Source: Robbsia betulipollinis
GTDB taxonomy: Bacteria > Pseudomonadota > Gammaproteobacteria > Burkholderiales > Burkholderiaceae
Assembly: GCF_026624755.1 (NCBI RefSeq)
Contig: NZ_JAPMXC010000003.1
Span: forward strand, 1 to 64,000
Reading direction: 5' to 3'
Length of the DNA: 64,000 bases
Notes under the pieces: generated by a model
What the model was told of the DNA's origin: nothing
Seen by the model: the letters and a program-made list of their open reading frames with translations, nothing else
Databases searched by the model: none
Part shown: positions 51,634 to 60,689 of the stretch, in pieces
How the letters are laid out: each line of letters begins with the position of its first letter
Position numbering within the stretch: position 1 is the first letter of the stretch
Program-made: the position numbers and the translations under genes

Positions 51634-51654
51634 AAACCCGCACGGGGCGGGCTT
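51634..51654 (-). terminator. Rho-independent terminator behind ychF, carried by the element
   Basis: On the minus strand an eight-pair stem (AAGCCCGC with GCGGGTTT, one G-T pair) with loop CCCGT is followed by a run of T. It lies 51 bases after the ychF stop but inside the inferred element, so the element supplies the terminator between ychF and the integrase. Confidence 0.8.
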
Positions 51655-51704
51655 CTCCGGCGTCAATGGCATTGTATGCCACTAACTGATTCTAATGGAA
51701 CCGC

Positions 51705-52799
51705 TTAGACGTTGAACAGGAAATTCAACACATCCCCATCCCGCACCACGTATTCCTTGCCCTCGGCGCGCATCTTGCCGGCTTCCTTCGCGCCCTGCTC
51801 GCCGCGGTAGGCGATGAAATCGTCATAACCGATGGTCTGGGCGCGAATGAAGCCGCGTTCGAAATCGGTGTGGATGACGCCGGCGGCCTGCGGCGCGGTA
51901 TTGCCGACGCGAATCGTCCAGGCCCGCACTTCCTTGACGCCGGCGGTAAAGTAGGTCTGCAGGCCCAGCAGGCGATACGCGGCGCGGATCACACGGCTCA
52001 GCCCCGGTTCCTCCATGCCCATGTCGGCCAGAAACACGGACTTGTCCTCTTCCTCCATGTCGGCGATTTCCGCTTCCACCGCCGCGCACACGGCCACGAC
52101 CGGCGCCTTCTCGGCCTCGGCATACTTGCGCACGGCATCGAGCTTCGGATTGTTCTCGAATCCGTCGTCCTTGACGTTGGCGACATACATGATCGGCTTG
52201 GACGTGATCAGGCAGAACGGCTTGAGCAGGGCCAGTTCGTCGTCGGACAGATCGAGCGTGCGCACCGGCAGCGCCTGATCCAGCTGGACGCGGGCTTTCT
52301 CGAGCACCGCGACCAGTTTCGCGCCTTCCTTGTCGTTGCCGGACTTGACCGCTTTCGAATAGCGCGAGAGCGCTTTCTCGACCGTGGCCATGTCGGACAG
52401 CGCGAGTTCGGTGTTGATGACTTCGATATCGGAGATCGGATCGACCTTGCCCGCCACGTGGATCACGTTCTCGTCGTCGAAGCAGCGCACGACGTGCGTG
52501 ATCGCGTCCGTCTCCCGGATGTTGGCGAGAAACTTGTTGCCCAGTCCTTCACCGGTGGAAGCGCCTGCCACCAGACCGGCGATGTCGACGAACTCCACCA
52601 CGGCCGGCACGATGCGCTCGGGCTTGACGATCTCGCTCAGGCCCGCGAGCCGCGGATCGGGCACTTCGACGATGCCGACGTTCGGTTCGATCGTGCAGAA
52701 CGGATAATTTTCCGCAGCGATGCCCGCCTTGGTCAGGGCATTGAAGAGGGTGGACTTGCCGACGTTGGGCAAGCCGACGATGCCGCATTGGAGGCTCAT
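51705..52799 (-). CDS. ychF: Ribosome-binding ATPase YchF
   Basis: A 364-residue Obg-family P-loop protein that prefers ATP. The G1 motif is [14 protein letters not shown] (9-22), followed by a central coiled coil (about 130-200) and a C-terminal TGS domain. It ends in the near-universal VLNFLFNV. YchF binds ribosomes and affects stress responses and initiation at leaderless mRNAs. Its 3' end is the integration site of the element. Full-length family size shows the insertion did not damage it. Confidence 0.96.
   Translation of the reverse strand: MSLQCGIVGLPNVGKSTLFNALTKAGIAAENYPFCTIEPNVGIVEVPDPRLAGLSEIVKPERIVPAVVEFVDIAGLVAGASTGEGLGNKFLANIRETDAITHVVRCFDDENVIHVAGKVDPISDIEVINTELALSDMATVEKALSRYSKAVKSGNDKEGAKLVAVLEKARVQLDQALPVRTLDLSDDELALLKPFCLITSKPIMYVANVKDDGFENNPKLDAVRKYAEAEKAPVVAVCAAVEAEIADMEEEDKSVFLADMGMEEPGLSRVIRAAYRLLGLQTYFTAGVKEVRAWTIRVGNTAPQAAGVIHTDFERGFIRAQTIGYDDFIAYRGEQGAKEAGKMRAEGKEYVVRDGDVLNFLFNV
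51707..51726. repeat. Candidate attR within the last codons of ychF
   Basis: This segment covers the terminal Asn-Phe-Leu-Phe-Asn-Val codons of ychF and part of the stop. It matches 41101-41120 in 17 of 20 positions. Insertion changed the ychF stop (TGA in the reconstructed empty site, TAA now) but left the protein unchanged. Confidence 0.65.
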
Positions 52800-52899
52800 G
52801 GATGGGGCTCTGGAATCTGTGCGAAAAACGCCAATTGTAACCTCTTCGGCCCGAGCGATGGCCGGCGTGAGCCGTGAACGCCGGCGCTATAATGCCCGG

Positions 52900-54072
52900 A
52901 TGAGCCCATCCTCCTCTCCCTTCCACGCCGTCGTCGTCGGCGGCGGCCTCGTCGGCAAGTCCGCGGCGCTCGCGCTGAGCCAGGCCGGCCTGCGCGTCGC
53001 CTTGCTCGCGCCGCATGTCGCGCCGCTCGCGGCGGGGCAGCTGTTCGACAAGCGGGTCTACGCGCTGTCGGCCAGTTCGCAGGCACTGTTCGAACGCCTG
53101 CGCGTCTGGCAGGCGCTCGACAAGGCGCGCCTCGGCCCGGTCCACGACATGCGCGTCATCGGCGACGCGTTCGCCGAACTGCATTTCTCGGCGTTCCAGG
53201 CGGCGGTGCCGCAGCTGGCATGGATCGCCGAGTCGCACCTGCTCGAGACCGCGCTGGACACCGCGCTGCATTTCCAGCCGCAGCTCGAATGGCTGCCGGC
53301 GCGGGCGCAGGCGCTGACGATCGACGCCGAAGGGGCGACGCTGGCGCTCGACGATGCCCGGCCACTGCGCGCCGAGCTGATCGTCGGCGCGGACGGCGCG
53401 CACTCCTGGGTGCGCGCGCAGATGGGCGCGCAGGTCAAGCATCGCGATTACGGCCAGACCGGCGTGGTGGCGAACTTCACGATCAGCAAGCCGCACGCCG
53501 AAACCGCCTGGCAGTGGTTCCGGGACGGCGAGATCGTCGCGTTGCTGCCGATGGCGGGCCCGTATGTGTCGCTGGTCTGGTCGGCGACGCATGAACATGC
53601 CGCCGCGCTGGTCGCCGGCGGCGGCGCGGCGCTGGCGGCCGAACTGGAGCGTTTCGCCGGTGCCTCGCACGGCATCTTCGATTGCGTGTCCGAGCCGGTG
53701 GGTTTCCCGCTGGCGTTGCAGACGGTCGACCGGCTGAGCGGGGCGCGCGTCGCGCTGGTGGGCGACGCGGCCCACCTGATTCATCCGCTCGCGGGGCAGG
53801 GGGTCAACCTCGGCTTGCGCGATGTCGCGGCGCTGATCGAGGTGCTGCGCGCGAAGGAACGTTTCCGGGGCTATGGCGATCCAATCCTGCTGCGCCGCTA
53901 CGAGCGGGCGCGGCGCGAGGACATCGCCGCGCTCACCCTCGCGACCGACGGGCTGCAACGCCTGTTCGCCGCGCCCGGCTTCGTGGCCCGGAACCTTCGC
54001 AATCTGGGCATGTCGCTGGTGGCGGCGCAACCGTTCGTCAAGCGCTGGCTGATCAACAACGCACTGGGCTGA
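52900..54072 (+). CDS. UbiH/UbiF/VisC-family FAD-dependent hydroxylase
   Basis: A 390-residue flavin monooxygenase of the ubiquinone-synthesis type. The FAD-binding start is AVVVGGGLVGKSAALALSQAG, and the second FAD motif is VALVGDAAHLIHPLAGQGVNLGLRDV, diagnostic for UbiH/UbiF/UbiI/VisC. It probably hydroxylates the ubiquinone ring; which position cannot be decided. The ATG at 52900 lies 13 bases after a CTATAAT-like stretch. It is divergent from ychF and precedes dsbC. Confidence 0.88.
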   Translation: MSPSSSPFHAVVVGGGLVGKSAALALSQAGLRVALLAPHVAPLAAGQLFDKRVYALSASSQALFERLRVWQALDKARLGPVHDMRVIGDAFAELHFSAFQAAVPQLAWIAESHLLETALDTALHFQPQLEWLPARAQALTIDAEGATLALDDARPLRAELIVGADGAHSWVRAQMGAQVKHRDYGQTGVVANFTISKPHAETAWQWFRDGEIVALLPMAGPYVSLVWSATHEHAAALVAGGGAALAAELERFAGASHGIFDCVSEPVGFPLALQTVDRLSGARVALVGDAAHLIHPLAGQGVNLGLRDVAALIEVLRAKERFRGYGDPILLRRYERARREDIAALTLATDGLQRLFAAPGFVARNLRNLGMSLVAAQPFVKRWLINNALG

Positions 54073-54144
54073 GACGTGCTCCCGGGCCGGCGCCCACGCC
54101 GGTCGCCGGGTCGTCCGCTCCGCATTTCGTCATAAAGGAATCCG

Positions 54145-54888
54145 ATGAAGTTCTCCCTGCCGTCCCTGTTCGCCGTCGCGGCGTTTGCCTTGTCCGGTCT
54201 GGGCGGCGTGCCGCTGCTGGCGCACGCCGATGCGACCACCGACGCGCTCAAGGCCACCCTGCAAAAGAAATTCGGCGGGCAGGCGCCCGTCAGCGCCGTG
54301 CGCAAGTCGCCGGTGGCGGGCCTGTATGAAGTCACGTTCGGCAAGCAGGTGGTCTACAGCGATCCCACCGGGCGTTACGTGATCCTCGGCAATATCCGCG
54401 ATACGGCCACGGGCGAGGATCTGACGCAGACGCGCACCGACGAATTGAACCGCATCGATTTCGCCAGACTGCCGCTCAACGACGCGGTCAAGGTGGTGCA
54501 CGGCAAGGGCGAGCGCAAGATCGCGGTGTTCTCCGATCCGAACTGCCCGTATTGCCATCGGCTGGAGGAAACGCTGCAAGGCGTCGACAACGTGACGGTC
54601 TATACCTTCCTGTACCCGATCCTGTCGCCGGACTCGGCGGAGAAATCCAAGGCGATCTGGTGCGCGAAGGACAAGGGCAAATCCTGGGAAGACTGGATGC
54701 TGCGCCGCGTCGCGCCCACCGCCTCCACGGCGGGCGGTTGCGATGTCGCCGCGCTGGAGCGTAACCTGAAGCTTGGCCAGGACATGAACGTGACCGGCAC
54801 GCCGACGGTCTTCCTCGTCGACGGCAACCGGCTGCCGGGCGCGGTGTCGGCCGACGAACTCAAGAGCCGGCTGGCGTCGGCGCACTGA
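54145..54888 (+). CDS. dsbC: Periplasmic thiol:disulfide interchange protein DsbC
   Basis: A 247-residue disulfide isomerase. A signal peptide (about 1-28, cut near AHA-D) is followed by the dimerisation domain and a thioredoxin domain with active site CPYC (NCPYCHRLEE near residue 135). A second Cys pair (WCAKD and GGCD) matches the structural disulfide of DsbC. The cis-proline loop is GTPTVF. It reshuffles wrong disulfides and is kept reduced by DsbD. It shows the usual length. Confidence 0.93.
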   Translation: MKFSLPSLFAVAAFALSGLGGVPLLAHADATTDALKATLQKKFGGQAPVSAVRKSPVAGLYEVTFGKQVVYSDPTGRYVILGNIRDTATGEDLTQTRTDELNRIDFARLPLNDAVKVVHGKGERKIAVFSDPNCPYCHRLEETLQGVDNVTVYTFLYPILSPDSAEKSKAIWCAKDKGKSWEDWMLRRVAPTASTAGGCDVAALERNLKLGQDMNVTGTPTVFLVDGNRLPGAVSADELKSRLASAH

Positions 54889-54906
54889 CCCCTGGAACCG
54901 TCACTC

Positions 54907-56733
54907 ATGCAACCGATCCGCTATGCGATCGTCGCCCGGCACGCGGCGGCGCACCTGTTCGATGTCACGCTGCGCGTCGACGATCCCGACCCGCGCGGCC
55001 AGGCGTTCTATCTGCCCGCCTGGATTCCGGGCAGCTACATGATCCGCGAGTTCGCGCGCAATATCGTCACGCTGACGGCGCACGATGCGGCGGGCGGGCC
55101 GGTGCCGGTCCGCAAGACCGGAAAGGATCGCTGGCTGGCCGACCCGGTCGACGGCGCGTTGACGCTGCGCTATCAGGTATATGCATGGGACCTGTCGGTG
55201 CGCAGCGCGCACCTCGACCAGACGGTGGGCTTCTTCAACGGCACCAGCGTGTTTCTGGCGGTGGCGGGCCGTGAGGCCGCGTCCTGCCTGGTCGACATTC
55301 AGCGCCCCGAGGGCGCCGGGTTCGCGTCGTGGCGGGTGGCGACCGCGCTGCCGGAGGCGGACGGCACCGCGCGCTACGGCTTCGGTCTGTACCGTGCCGC
55401 GGACTACGACGAACTGATCGATCATCCGGTCACGCTCGGCGAGTTCGCGCTCGCGACGTTCGATGCGTGCGGCGTGCCGCATGACGTGGTCATCAGCGGC
55501 CCGGTGCCCGGCCTGGACATGGACCGCCTGACCGCGGATCTGCGCAAGATCTGCGAGACGCAGATCGCCTTCTTCGAACCCGACACCCAACGCGCGCCGA
55601 TGGACCGCTACGTCTTCATGACGATGGCGGTGACCGACGGCTATGGCGGCCTCGAACACCGCGCGTCGACCGCGCTGATCGCCAAGCGCGGCGATTTTCC
55701 GGTGCGCGGCGCGGCGGGCGACGGACCGCTCTCCGACGGGTACCGGACCTATCTCGGCCTGTGCAGCCACGAGTACTTCCATACGTGGAACGTCAAGCGC
55801 ATCAAACCGGACCGGTTCGCGCCCTACGACCTGACGCGCGAGACGCCGACGGAGCTGCTGTGGCTGTTCGAGGGTTTCACGTCCTACTACGACGATCTCT
55901 TCCTGTTGCGCAGCGGCGTGATTCCGCGGACCGACTACCTGCGGCTGCTGGGCAAGACCGTGGGCGGCGTGCTGCGCGGCAGCGGGCGGCGCAAGCAGAG
56001 CGTGGCGGAGAGTTCGTTCGACGCCTGGGTGAAGTACTACCGGCAGGACGAGAACGCCACGAACGCGATCGTCAGCTATTACACGAAGGGGTCGCTGGTC
56101 GCGCTGGCGTTCGATCTGGCGATCCGCGCGGCAAGCGACGGGCAGCGCTCGCTCGACGATGTCATGCGCGCGCTCTGGCACCGTTACGGGCGCGATTTCT
56201 ATGCCGGCAAGCCGGTCGGCATCGCGGCGGACGCGGTACTGCCGCTGCTGTGCGAGGCGAGCGGCACGGATCTTGGCGAGCTTTTCGCGCTGGCGGTGCA
56301 GGGCACCGACGATCTGCCGCTCGAGCGTCTGCTGGCGGCGGTGGGTGTGACGCTGGCGCCGGTGCCGGGCAAGCAGCCGGTGTCGATCGGAGCGCGTGTG
56401 AAAGCCGGCGCCGACGCGACCCTCGCCGCGGTGTTCGACGATGGCGCGGCGCAACACGCCGGATTGTCCGCGGGCGATATCCTCGTCGCGCTGGACGGGC
56501 TGCGGATCACCGGCGGCAACCTGGATGGCTTGCTCGCACGTTACCGGCCCGGGCAGATGGTCGTGCTGCACGCGTTCCGACGCGACGTATTGCGCGATTT
56601 CACCTTGTCGCTGGATGTGCCGGACGTCGTCGAGTACGCGCTGGCGGTGCGCGAGGCCGGTGGCGCCGAGGGCCGGGACGAAGTCCTCGCGCAGGCGGGA
56701 CGGTTGCGCGAGGCCTGGCTCGGTGCGTCCTGA
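54907..56733 (+). CDS. M61-family glycyl aminopeptidase-like metalloprotease with PDZ domain
   Basis: A 608-residue protein. The N-terminal beta domain (about 1-180) has WIPGSYMIREFARNI. The zinc site is HEYFHTWNVKRIKP with the downstream Glu in LLWLFEGFTSYYDD. A C-terminal PDZ domain (about 500-580) shows QHAGLSAGDILVALDGLRI. It is cytosolic by sequence. The substrate in bacteria is unclear; M61 enzymes cleave N-terminal Gly and Ala. It follows dsbC by 18 bases. Confidence 0.9.
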   Translation: MQPIRYAIVARHAAAHLFDVTLRVDDPDPRGQAFYLPAWIPGSYMIREFARNIVTLTAHDAAGGPVPVRKTGKDRWLADPVDGALTLRYQVYAWDLSVRSAHLDQTVGFFNGTSVFLAVAGREAASCLVDIQRPEGAGFASWRVATALPEADGTARYGFGLYRAADYDELIDHPVTLGEFALATFDACGVPHDVVISGPVPGLDMDRLTADLRKICETQIAFFEPDTQRAPMDRYVFMTMAVTDGYGGLEHRASTALIAKRGDFPVRGAAGDGPLSDGYRTYLGLCSHEYFHTWNVKRIKPDRFAPYDLTRETPTELLWLFEGFTSYYDDLFLLRSGVIPRTDYLRLLGKTVGGVLRGSGRRKQSVAESSFDAWVKYYRQDENATNAIVSYYTKGSLVALAFDLAIRAASDGQRSLDDVMRALWHRYGRDFYAGKPVGIAADAVLPLLCEASGTDLGELFALAVQGTDDLPLERLLAAVGVTLAPVPGKQPVSIGARVKAGADATLAAVFDDGAAQHAGLSAGDILVALDGLRITGGNLDGLLARYRPGQMVVLHAFRRDVLRDFTLSLDVPDVVEYALAVREAGGAEGRDEVLAQAGRLREAWLGAS

Positions 56734-56763
56734 TACGGCGGCGGGAGACGGGGGGCGCCGCGT

Positions 56764-57681
56764 TCAACGCGCGGCGGCACGACGGATCGCCTCGCACATC
56801 GGCTCGATTTCCGTCAAATATTCGATGAAGACCTGCGTTTTGCGCGGTACGAAGCGACGCGACGGCATCACCAGATGCACCGGCGTGCTGGACAGCCGCC
56901 AGTCCGGCAGGATGCGCACCAGCCCGTGGTGCGCTTTCTCGCCCCCCATCATCGCATCCGGCAGGATCGCCATGCCCGCGCCCGCCACCGTCAATTCCCT
57001 GACCATCGACAAGCTGTTGGCCTCGATACGCCCCGTCATCGTGACCTCGACCTGTTGCCGGCCGCGCGTCAGCACCTCCCGTTCATGCACCTGACGCGCG
57101 CCGCGCAGCAAAACGAAGCGGTGCCGGGCCAGGTCGGCCGGCGCGTCGGGCAGGCCCTCGCGTTCGATATGCGCGGCGCTGGCATAGATCGAACGCGTCA
57201 TGTCCCCGAGCTTGCGGGCCACCAGCGTGGAATCCGCCAGATGGCCGGCACGGATCGCGATATCGATGCGTTCGCCGATCAGGTCGACATGCCGCGCGCT
57301 CAGATCGAATTCCAGCGAGACCTCGGGATAGCGCAGGCTGAAGCCCGCCAGCGGTCGGGCCAGCCAGTGCTCGGAAAAATCCGGCGGTGCGGAAATGCGC
57401 AGCAGTCCGCGCGGCTGTTCGGCGAGTTGCGAGGCGAAATCCCGCGCCGCTTCGACATCCTCCAGGATCGGCAGACAGCGCGCCAGATACGCCAGTCCGA
57501 CCTCGGTCAGCTCCAGCCGTCGGGTGCTTTTGTCGAGCAGACGCGTGCCGAGCCGCTGCTCCAGCTTGCCGAGCCGCCGGCTCACGGTGGTCTTGGGCAT
57601 GCCCAGGCGCACGCCGGCCGCGGTCAGGCTGCCTGCGCGCGCCACTTCGGCGAAAACCAGCATGTCGTTCAGATCGTCCAT
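56764..57681 (-). CDS. LysR-type regulator of azoR
   Basis: A 305-residue LysR protein. The winged helix is at 1-60 (MDDLNDMLVFAEVARAGSLTAAGVRLGMPKTTVSRRLGKLEQRLG). It is divergent from azoR with 182 bases between, which contain three operator-like 14-mers, so it most likely controls azoR in response to quinones or azo or electrophilic compounds. ATG at 57690 is an alternative. Confidence 0.88.
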   Translation of the reverse strand: MDDLNDMLVFAEVARAGSLTAAGVRLGMPKTTVSRRLGKLEQRLGTRLLDKSTRRLELTEVGLAYLARCLPILEDVEAARDFASQLAEQPRGLLRISAPPDFSEHWLARPLAGFSLRYPEVSLEFDLSARHVDLIGERIDIAIRAGHLADSTLVARKLGDMTRSIYASAAHIEREGLPDAPADLARHRFVLLRGARQVHEREVLTRGRQQVEVTMTGRIEANSLSMVRELTVAGAGMAILPDAMMGGEKAHHGLVRILPDWRLSSTPVHLVMPSRRFVPRKTQVFIEYLTEIEPMCEAIRRAAAR

Positions 57682-57734
57682 CGCGGGCATGGCATGTCGG
57701 ATAGGGGAGGGCAAGAAGAGAGCGGAACGATTCG

Positions 57735-57787
57735 TCCCATAAACGGGACAATGATACCCAATAAACGGTCTCGTTCCAAAAACGGGA
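57735..57787. promoter_or_regulatory. Three related 14-mers between lysR and azoR, candidate operators
   Basis: TCCCATAAACGGGA (57735-57748), ACCCAATAAACGGT (57756-57769) and TTCCAAAAACGGGA (57774-57787) share a T/ACCC-AAACGG pattern at steps of 21 and 18 bases, about two helical turns. A TACAAT at 57793-57798 could be the azoR -10 box, with the third copy in its -35 region. Confidence 0.6.
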
Positions 57788-57863
57788 TCGCTTACAATGG
57801 GGGTGCACGCCGGGCTTGCCCGGCGCTTTCTCACACTCGCAGTCCGGTTACAAGGAACGCATC

Positions 57864-58463
57864 ATGACGACGATTCTCCAGATCAACGGCGCCGCACGCT
57901 CGCAAGGCTCCCAGTCCACGCTGCTCGCCGGCGAAGCCGCGCAGCATCTGCTGGTCAAGCACCCGGGCGCGACGCTCGTCGTACGCGATTTGCTGGGCAG
58001 CGCCCTACCCAACCTGAACGACGAGATTCTGGGGGCGTTTTTCACGCCGGCCGAGGCGCGCAACGAAGCGCAGCAGGCGATCGAGGCGAAAAGCGCGGCG
58101 TTGATCGCCGAACTGCAGGCCGCCGACGTGGTGGTGATCGGCGCGCCGTTGTACAACTTCGGCGACTCCACCCAGTTGAAGGGCTATTTCGACTGGATCA
58201 CGCGCGCCGGCCAGACCTTCCGCTATACCGCCGAAGGCACGCCGGAAGGTCTGGTCAAGGGCAAGAAGGTGGTTGTCGTCGTGGCGCGGGGCGGCAAGTA
58301 TCACGGCACGCCGCTGGACACGCAGACGCCCTATCTGAAGACGCTGCTGGGCTTTCTCGGCATGACCGACGTGACCTTCGTCTACGCCGAAGGTTTCGCG
58401 ATGGGCCCGGACGCGGCGGCGCTGGCGCTGTCGAGCGCGCGCGAAGCGATCGCCGCGCTGTAG
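57864..58463 (+). CDS. azoR: FMN-dependent NADH:azo/quinone oxidoreductase
   Basis: A 199-residue flavodoxin-fold enzyme. The N-terminal FMN-binding loop is [13 protein letters not shown], the second FMN motif is [22 protein letters not shown], and ARGGKYHG binds FMN. It reduces quinones by two electrons and azo bonds, protecting from electrophiles. ATG at 57864 with AAGGAA six bases upstream. Controlled by the divergent LysR regulator by context. Confidence 0.93.
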   Translation: MTTILQINGAARSQGSQSTLLAGEAAQHLLVKHPGATLVVRDLLGSALPNLNDEILGAFFTPAEARNEAQQAIEAKSAALIAELQAADVVVIGAPLYNFGDSTQLKGYFDWITRAGQTFRYTAEGTPEGLVKGKKVVVVVARGGKYHGTPLDTQTPYLKTLLGFLGMTDVTFVYAEGFAMGPDAAALALSSAREAIAAL

Positions 58464-58490
58464 GCGTTATTCCGGCACGCCGGGGATCCG

Positions 58491-59837
58491 TCAGACGGCG
58501 GGAATGCGCCAATCGATCGGCGTGCGACCGCTGGCGGTCAGCACTTCGTTCGCCCGCGCGAAGTGGCCGCAGCCGAAAAACCCGCGATGCGCGGACAATG
58601 GCGACGGATGCGGCGCTTCCAGTACCAGATGATGCGCGTGTTGCGCGAGCAGCGTGCGTTTGGCCTGCGCATGCGCGCCCCACAGCATGAACACGATGCC
58701 TTGCCGTTGCTGTCCGAGGTGCGCGATCAGCGCGTCGGTGCACGGTTCCCAGCCGCGTTTGGCGTGACTCGCCGCTTTGTCGCGTTCGACGGTGAGCACC
58801 GTGTTCAGCAGCAGCACACCTTGCCGCGCCCAGTGATCGAGGCAGCCGTGCGGTGGTGGCCCGAAGCCGAATTCGGCGCTGATTTCCTTGCAGATATTGC
58901 GCAGCGACGGCGGCGGACGCACGCCGGGCGGGACGGAGAACGCGAGCCCGTGCGCCTGCGGGATGCCATGATCCTCGCCGTGGTAAGGATCCTGCCCGAG
59001 GATCACCACCTTGACGTCCTCCGGCGGGGTCAGCAGCAGCGCGCGAAAGGGCTCGGCCGGGTAGATCGTTTTCCCGGCAGCGCGTTCGCCGTCGACGAAA
59101 GCGCACAGCCGCGTATAGGTCGGACTGCCGATGAACGCGTCGAGCGGCCGGCGCCAGGCGGTCGGGATCGTGGCGAACTGGCGTGCGAGGGCGGCGTCGC
59201 TCACCGCATGGCCACCGGCTTTCCTGAAGAGGCCATAGCCTCGGGCCGCTTTCGACACATCGTCCGGCATCAACCCCGGGACCGCGTCGCGCAGGCGCGC
59301 GGCGAACGCCAGCAGCGCCGCTTCGTCGCCGGATTTCAATTCCAGTTCGATTTCCCGGATCGGGACGGTCGCATCGGTCAGGTCCGAGGCGACGGCGCCC
59401 AGATCGAGCGCCGCCTCGATCCGGGCACCCTCGACCTCGACGATCCACAGCGTGCGATCGAAATCGGTGCGGAACACCGGCCGCAGATGTGCGGCGTGGG
59501 CCGCGACCGCGGCCCGCGCGGCGGCATCGTCGCAGGCGTCCAGCAGCGCCGGCAATTCGAGCGCTTCGCCTGCCACCGGTTGTTCCCATTCGCCCCGCGC
59601 GTGCAGACCCTGCGTGGCCTTTCCGGCGGTCTTCAAGGTCTGCAACCAGCCGTCGGGCGTGCGGCGCAGCCGCAGCGCCACCCGTGCCTGCGCCAACGCC
59701 AGCGCGGGGGTGTCGAAATAGACATTGCCAAGCGTGATCGTGCGGCCCGCGCCGCCGCTCGCCGCGTCCAGAAAATGCACCGCGGCATCGATGAGCGCGG
59801 TGCCCAGCGCGAGCTTCAGTTCTTTCTCGATGGCCAT
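58491..59837 (-). CDS. CYTH triphosphatase-like domain fused to uracil-DNA glycosylase
   Basis: A single 448-codon frame joins two normally separate proteins. Residues 1-205 are a CYTH domain: ExExK at 4-8 (EKELK), basic strand LRLRR, R81-E85 (RGEWE), EIELELKSG at 162-170, and the final SKAARGYGL; it should hydrolyse triphosphates with Mg2+ or Mn2+. Residues 215-448 are family 1 uracil-DNA glycosylase: GQDPYHG with catalytic Asp283, and [13 protein letters not shown] with His410. All key residues of both halves are kept. An in-frame ATG at residue 190 could also start a separate Ung. The trpC gene lies upstream on the same strand. Confidence 0.85.
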   Translation of the reverse strand: MAIEKELKLALGTALIDAAVHFLDAASGGAGRTITLGNVYFDTPALALAQARVALRLRRTPDGWLQTLKTAGKATQGLHARGEWEQPVAGEALELPALLDACDDAAARAAVAAHAAHLRPVFRTDFDRTLWIVEVEGARIEAALDLGAVASDLTDATVPIREIELELKSGDEAALLAFAARLRDAVPGLMPDDVSKAARGYGLFRKAGGHAVSDAALARQFATIPTAWRRPLDAFIGSPTYTRLCAFVDGERAAGKTIYPAEPFRALLLTPPEDVKVVILGQDPYHGEDHGIPQAHGLAFSVPPGVRPPPSLRNICKEISAEFGFGPPPHGCLDHWARQGVLLLNTVLTVERDKAASHAKRGWEPCTDALIAHLGQQRQGIVFMLWGAHAQAKRTLLAQHAHHLVLEAPHPSPLSAHRGFFGCGHFARANEVLTASGRTPIDWRIPAV

Positions 59838-59885
59838 GCCTGTCTCGGGAATAGGGGGAATGTCGGAACCCGGGGCGGACCGGAG

Positions 59886-60689
59886 TCAGGCCGCGGGCCG
59901 GAACAGGCGGGCCAGTTCGACGCCGGGATCCGGCGCGCGCATGAAGGCTTCGCCGACCAGGAAACCCGGCACGCCGGCGTCGCGCAGGCGGCGGACGTCG
60001 TCCGCGTTGGCGATCCCGGATTCGGTGATCACCATCTTGTCCGCCGGCAGTTCGCCCAGCAACGACAATGTGTTGTCGAGCGATGTCTCGAAAGTCCGCA
60101 GATCGCGGTTGTTGATGCCCAGCAGGGGCGTGCGCAGCGACAGCGCCGCATCGAGTTCGGCACGGCCGTGGATTTCGACCAGCACGGCCAGATCGAGCGA
60201 TGCGGCCAAAGCCTCAAGGTCGCGCATTTCGTCGGGCGACAGGATCGCCGCGATCAGCAGGATGCAGTCGGCGCCCATCGCGCGGGCTTCATAGACCTGG
60301 TACGGGTCGACGATGAAATCCTTGCGCAGTACCGGCAGCGCGCAGGCCGCCCGCGCCGCCTGCAGATACGCGACACTGCCCTGAAAGAAGGACACGTCGG
60401 TCAGCACCGACAGGCAGGCCGCGCCGTGATGCGCATAGGTCGCCGCAATTTCCGCCGGTACGAACCGTTCGCGGATCACGCCCTTCGACGGGCTGGCTTT
60501 CTTGATCTCGGCAATGATCGCCGGCAGGCCGTCGGTCTGCTTGCGGCGCAACGCGGCCACGAAGTCGCGTGCGCCGTCGGGCGTGCGACGCTCCGCCTCC
60601 AGGCGCAGCGCCTCGAACGGCAGGGTGCGTAGCGACGCCGCGATTTCCTCGCGCTTCACCGCGACGATCTTTTCCAGGATGTTCGACAT
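59886..60689 (-). CDS. trpC: Indole-3-glycerol-phosphate synthase
   Basis: A 267-residue TIM-barrel enzyme of tryptophan synthesis. The family motifs [10 protein letters not shown] (61-70), [20 protein letters not shown] and GINNRDL are present. It is monofunctional, without a TrpF part. Its ATG overlaps the trpD stop by one base (TGATG). Confidence 0.96.
   Translation of the reverse strand: MSNILEKIVAVKREEIAASLRTLPFEALRLEAERRTPDGARDFVAALRRKQTDGLPAIIAEIKKASPSKGVIRERFVPAEIAATYAHHGAACLSVLTDVSFFQGSVAYLQAARAACALPVLRKDFIVDPYQVYEARAMGADCILLIAAILSPDEMRDLEALAASLDLAVLVEIHGRAELDAALSLRTPLLGINNRDLRTFETSLDNTLSLLGELPADKMVITESGIANADDVRRLRDAGVPGFLVGEAFMRAPDPGVELARLFRPAA

Larger units (their letters stand above)
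41101..51717. mobile_element. Integrative element / prophage remnant inserted at the ychF 3' end
   Basis: The region has foreign character: a P4-type integrase at the right end, an AlpA regulator, tightly overlapping small genes, phage-type genes and locally lower GC. It is bounded by imperfect copies of the ychF 3' end (41101-41120 and 51707-51726, 17 of 20 bases identical). I see no terminase, portal, capsid or lysis gene, so it is either a satellite-like element or a decayed prophage. The boundaries are inferred from these repeats and from host genes on both sides. Confidence 0.8.
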
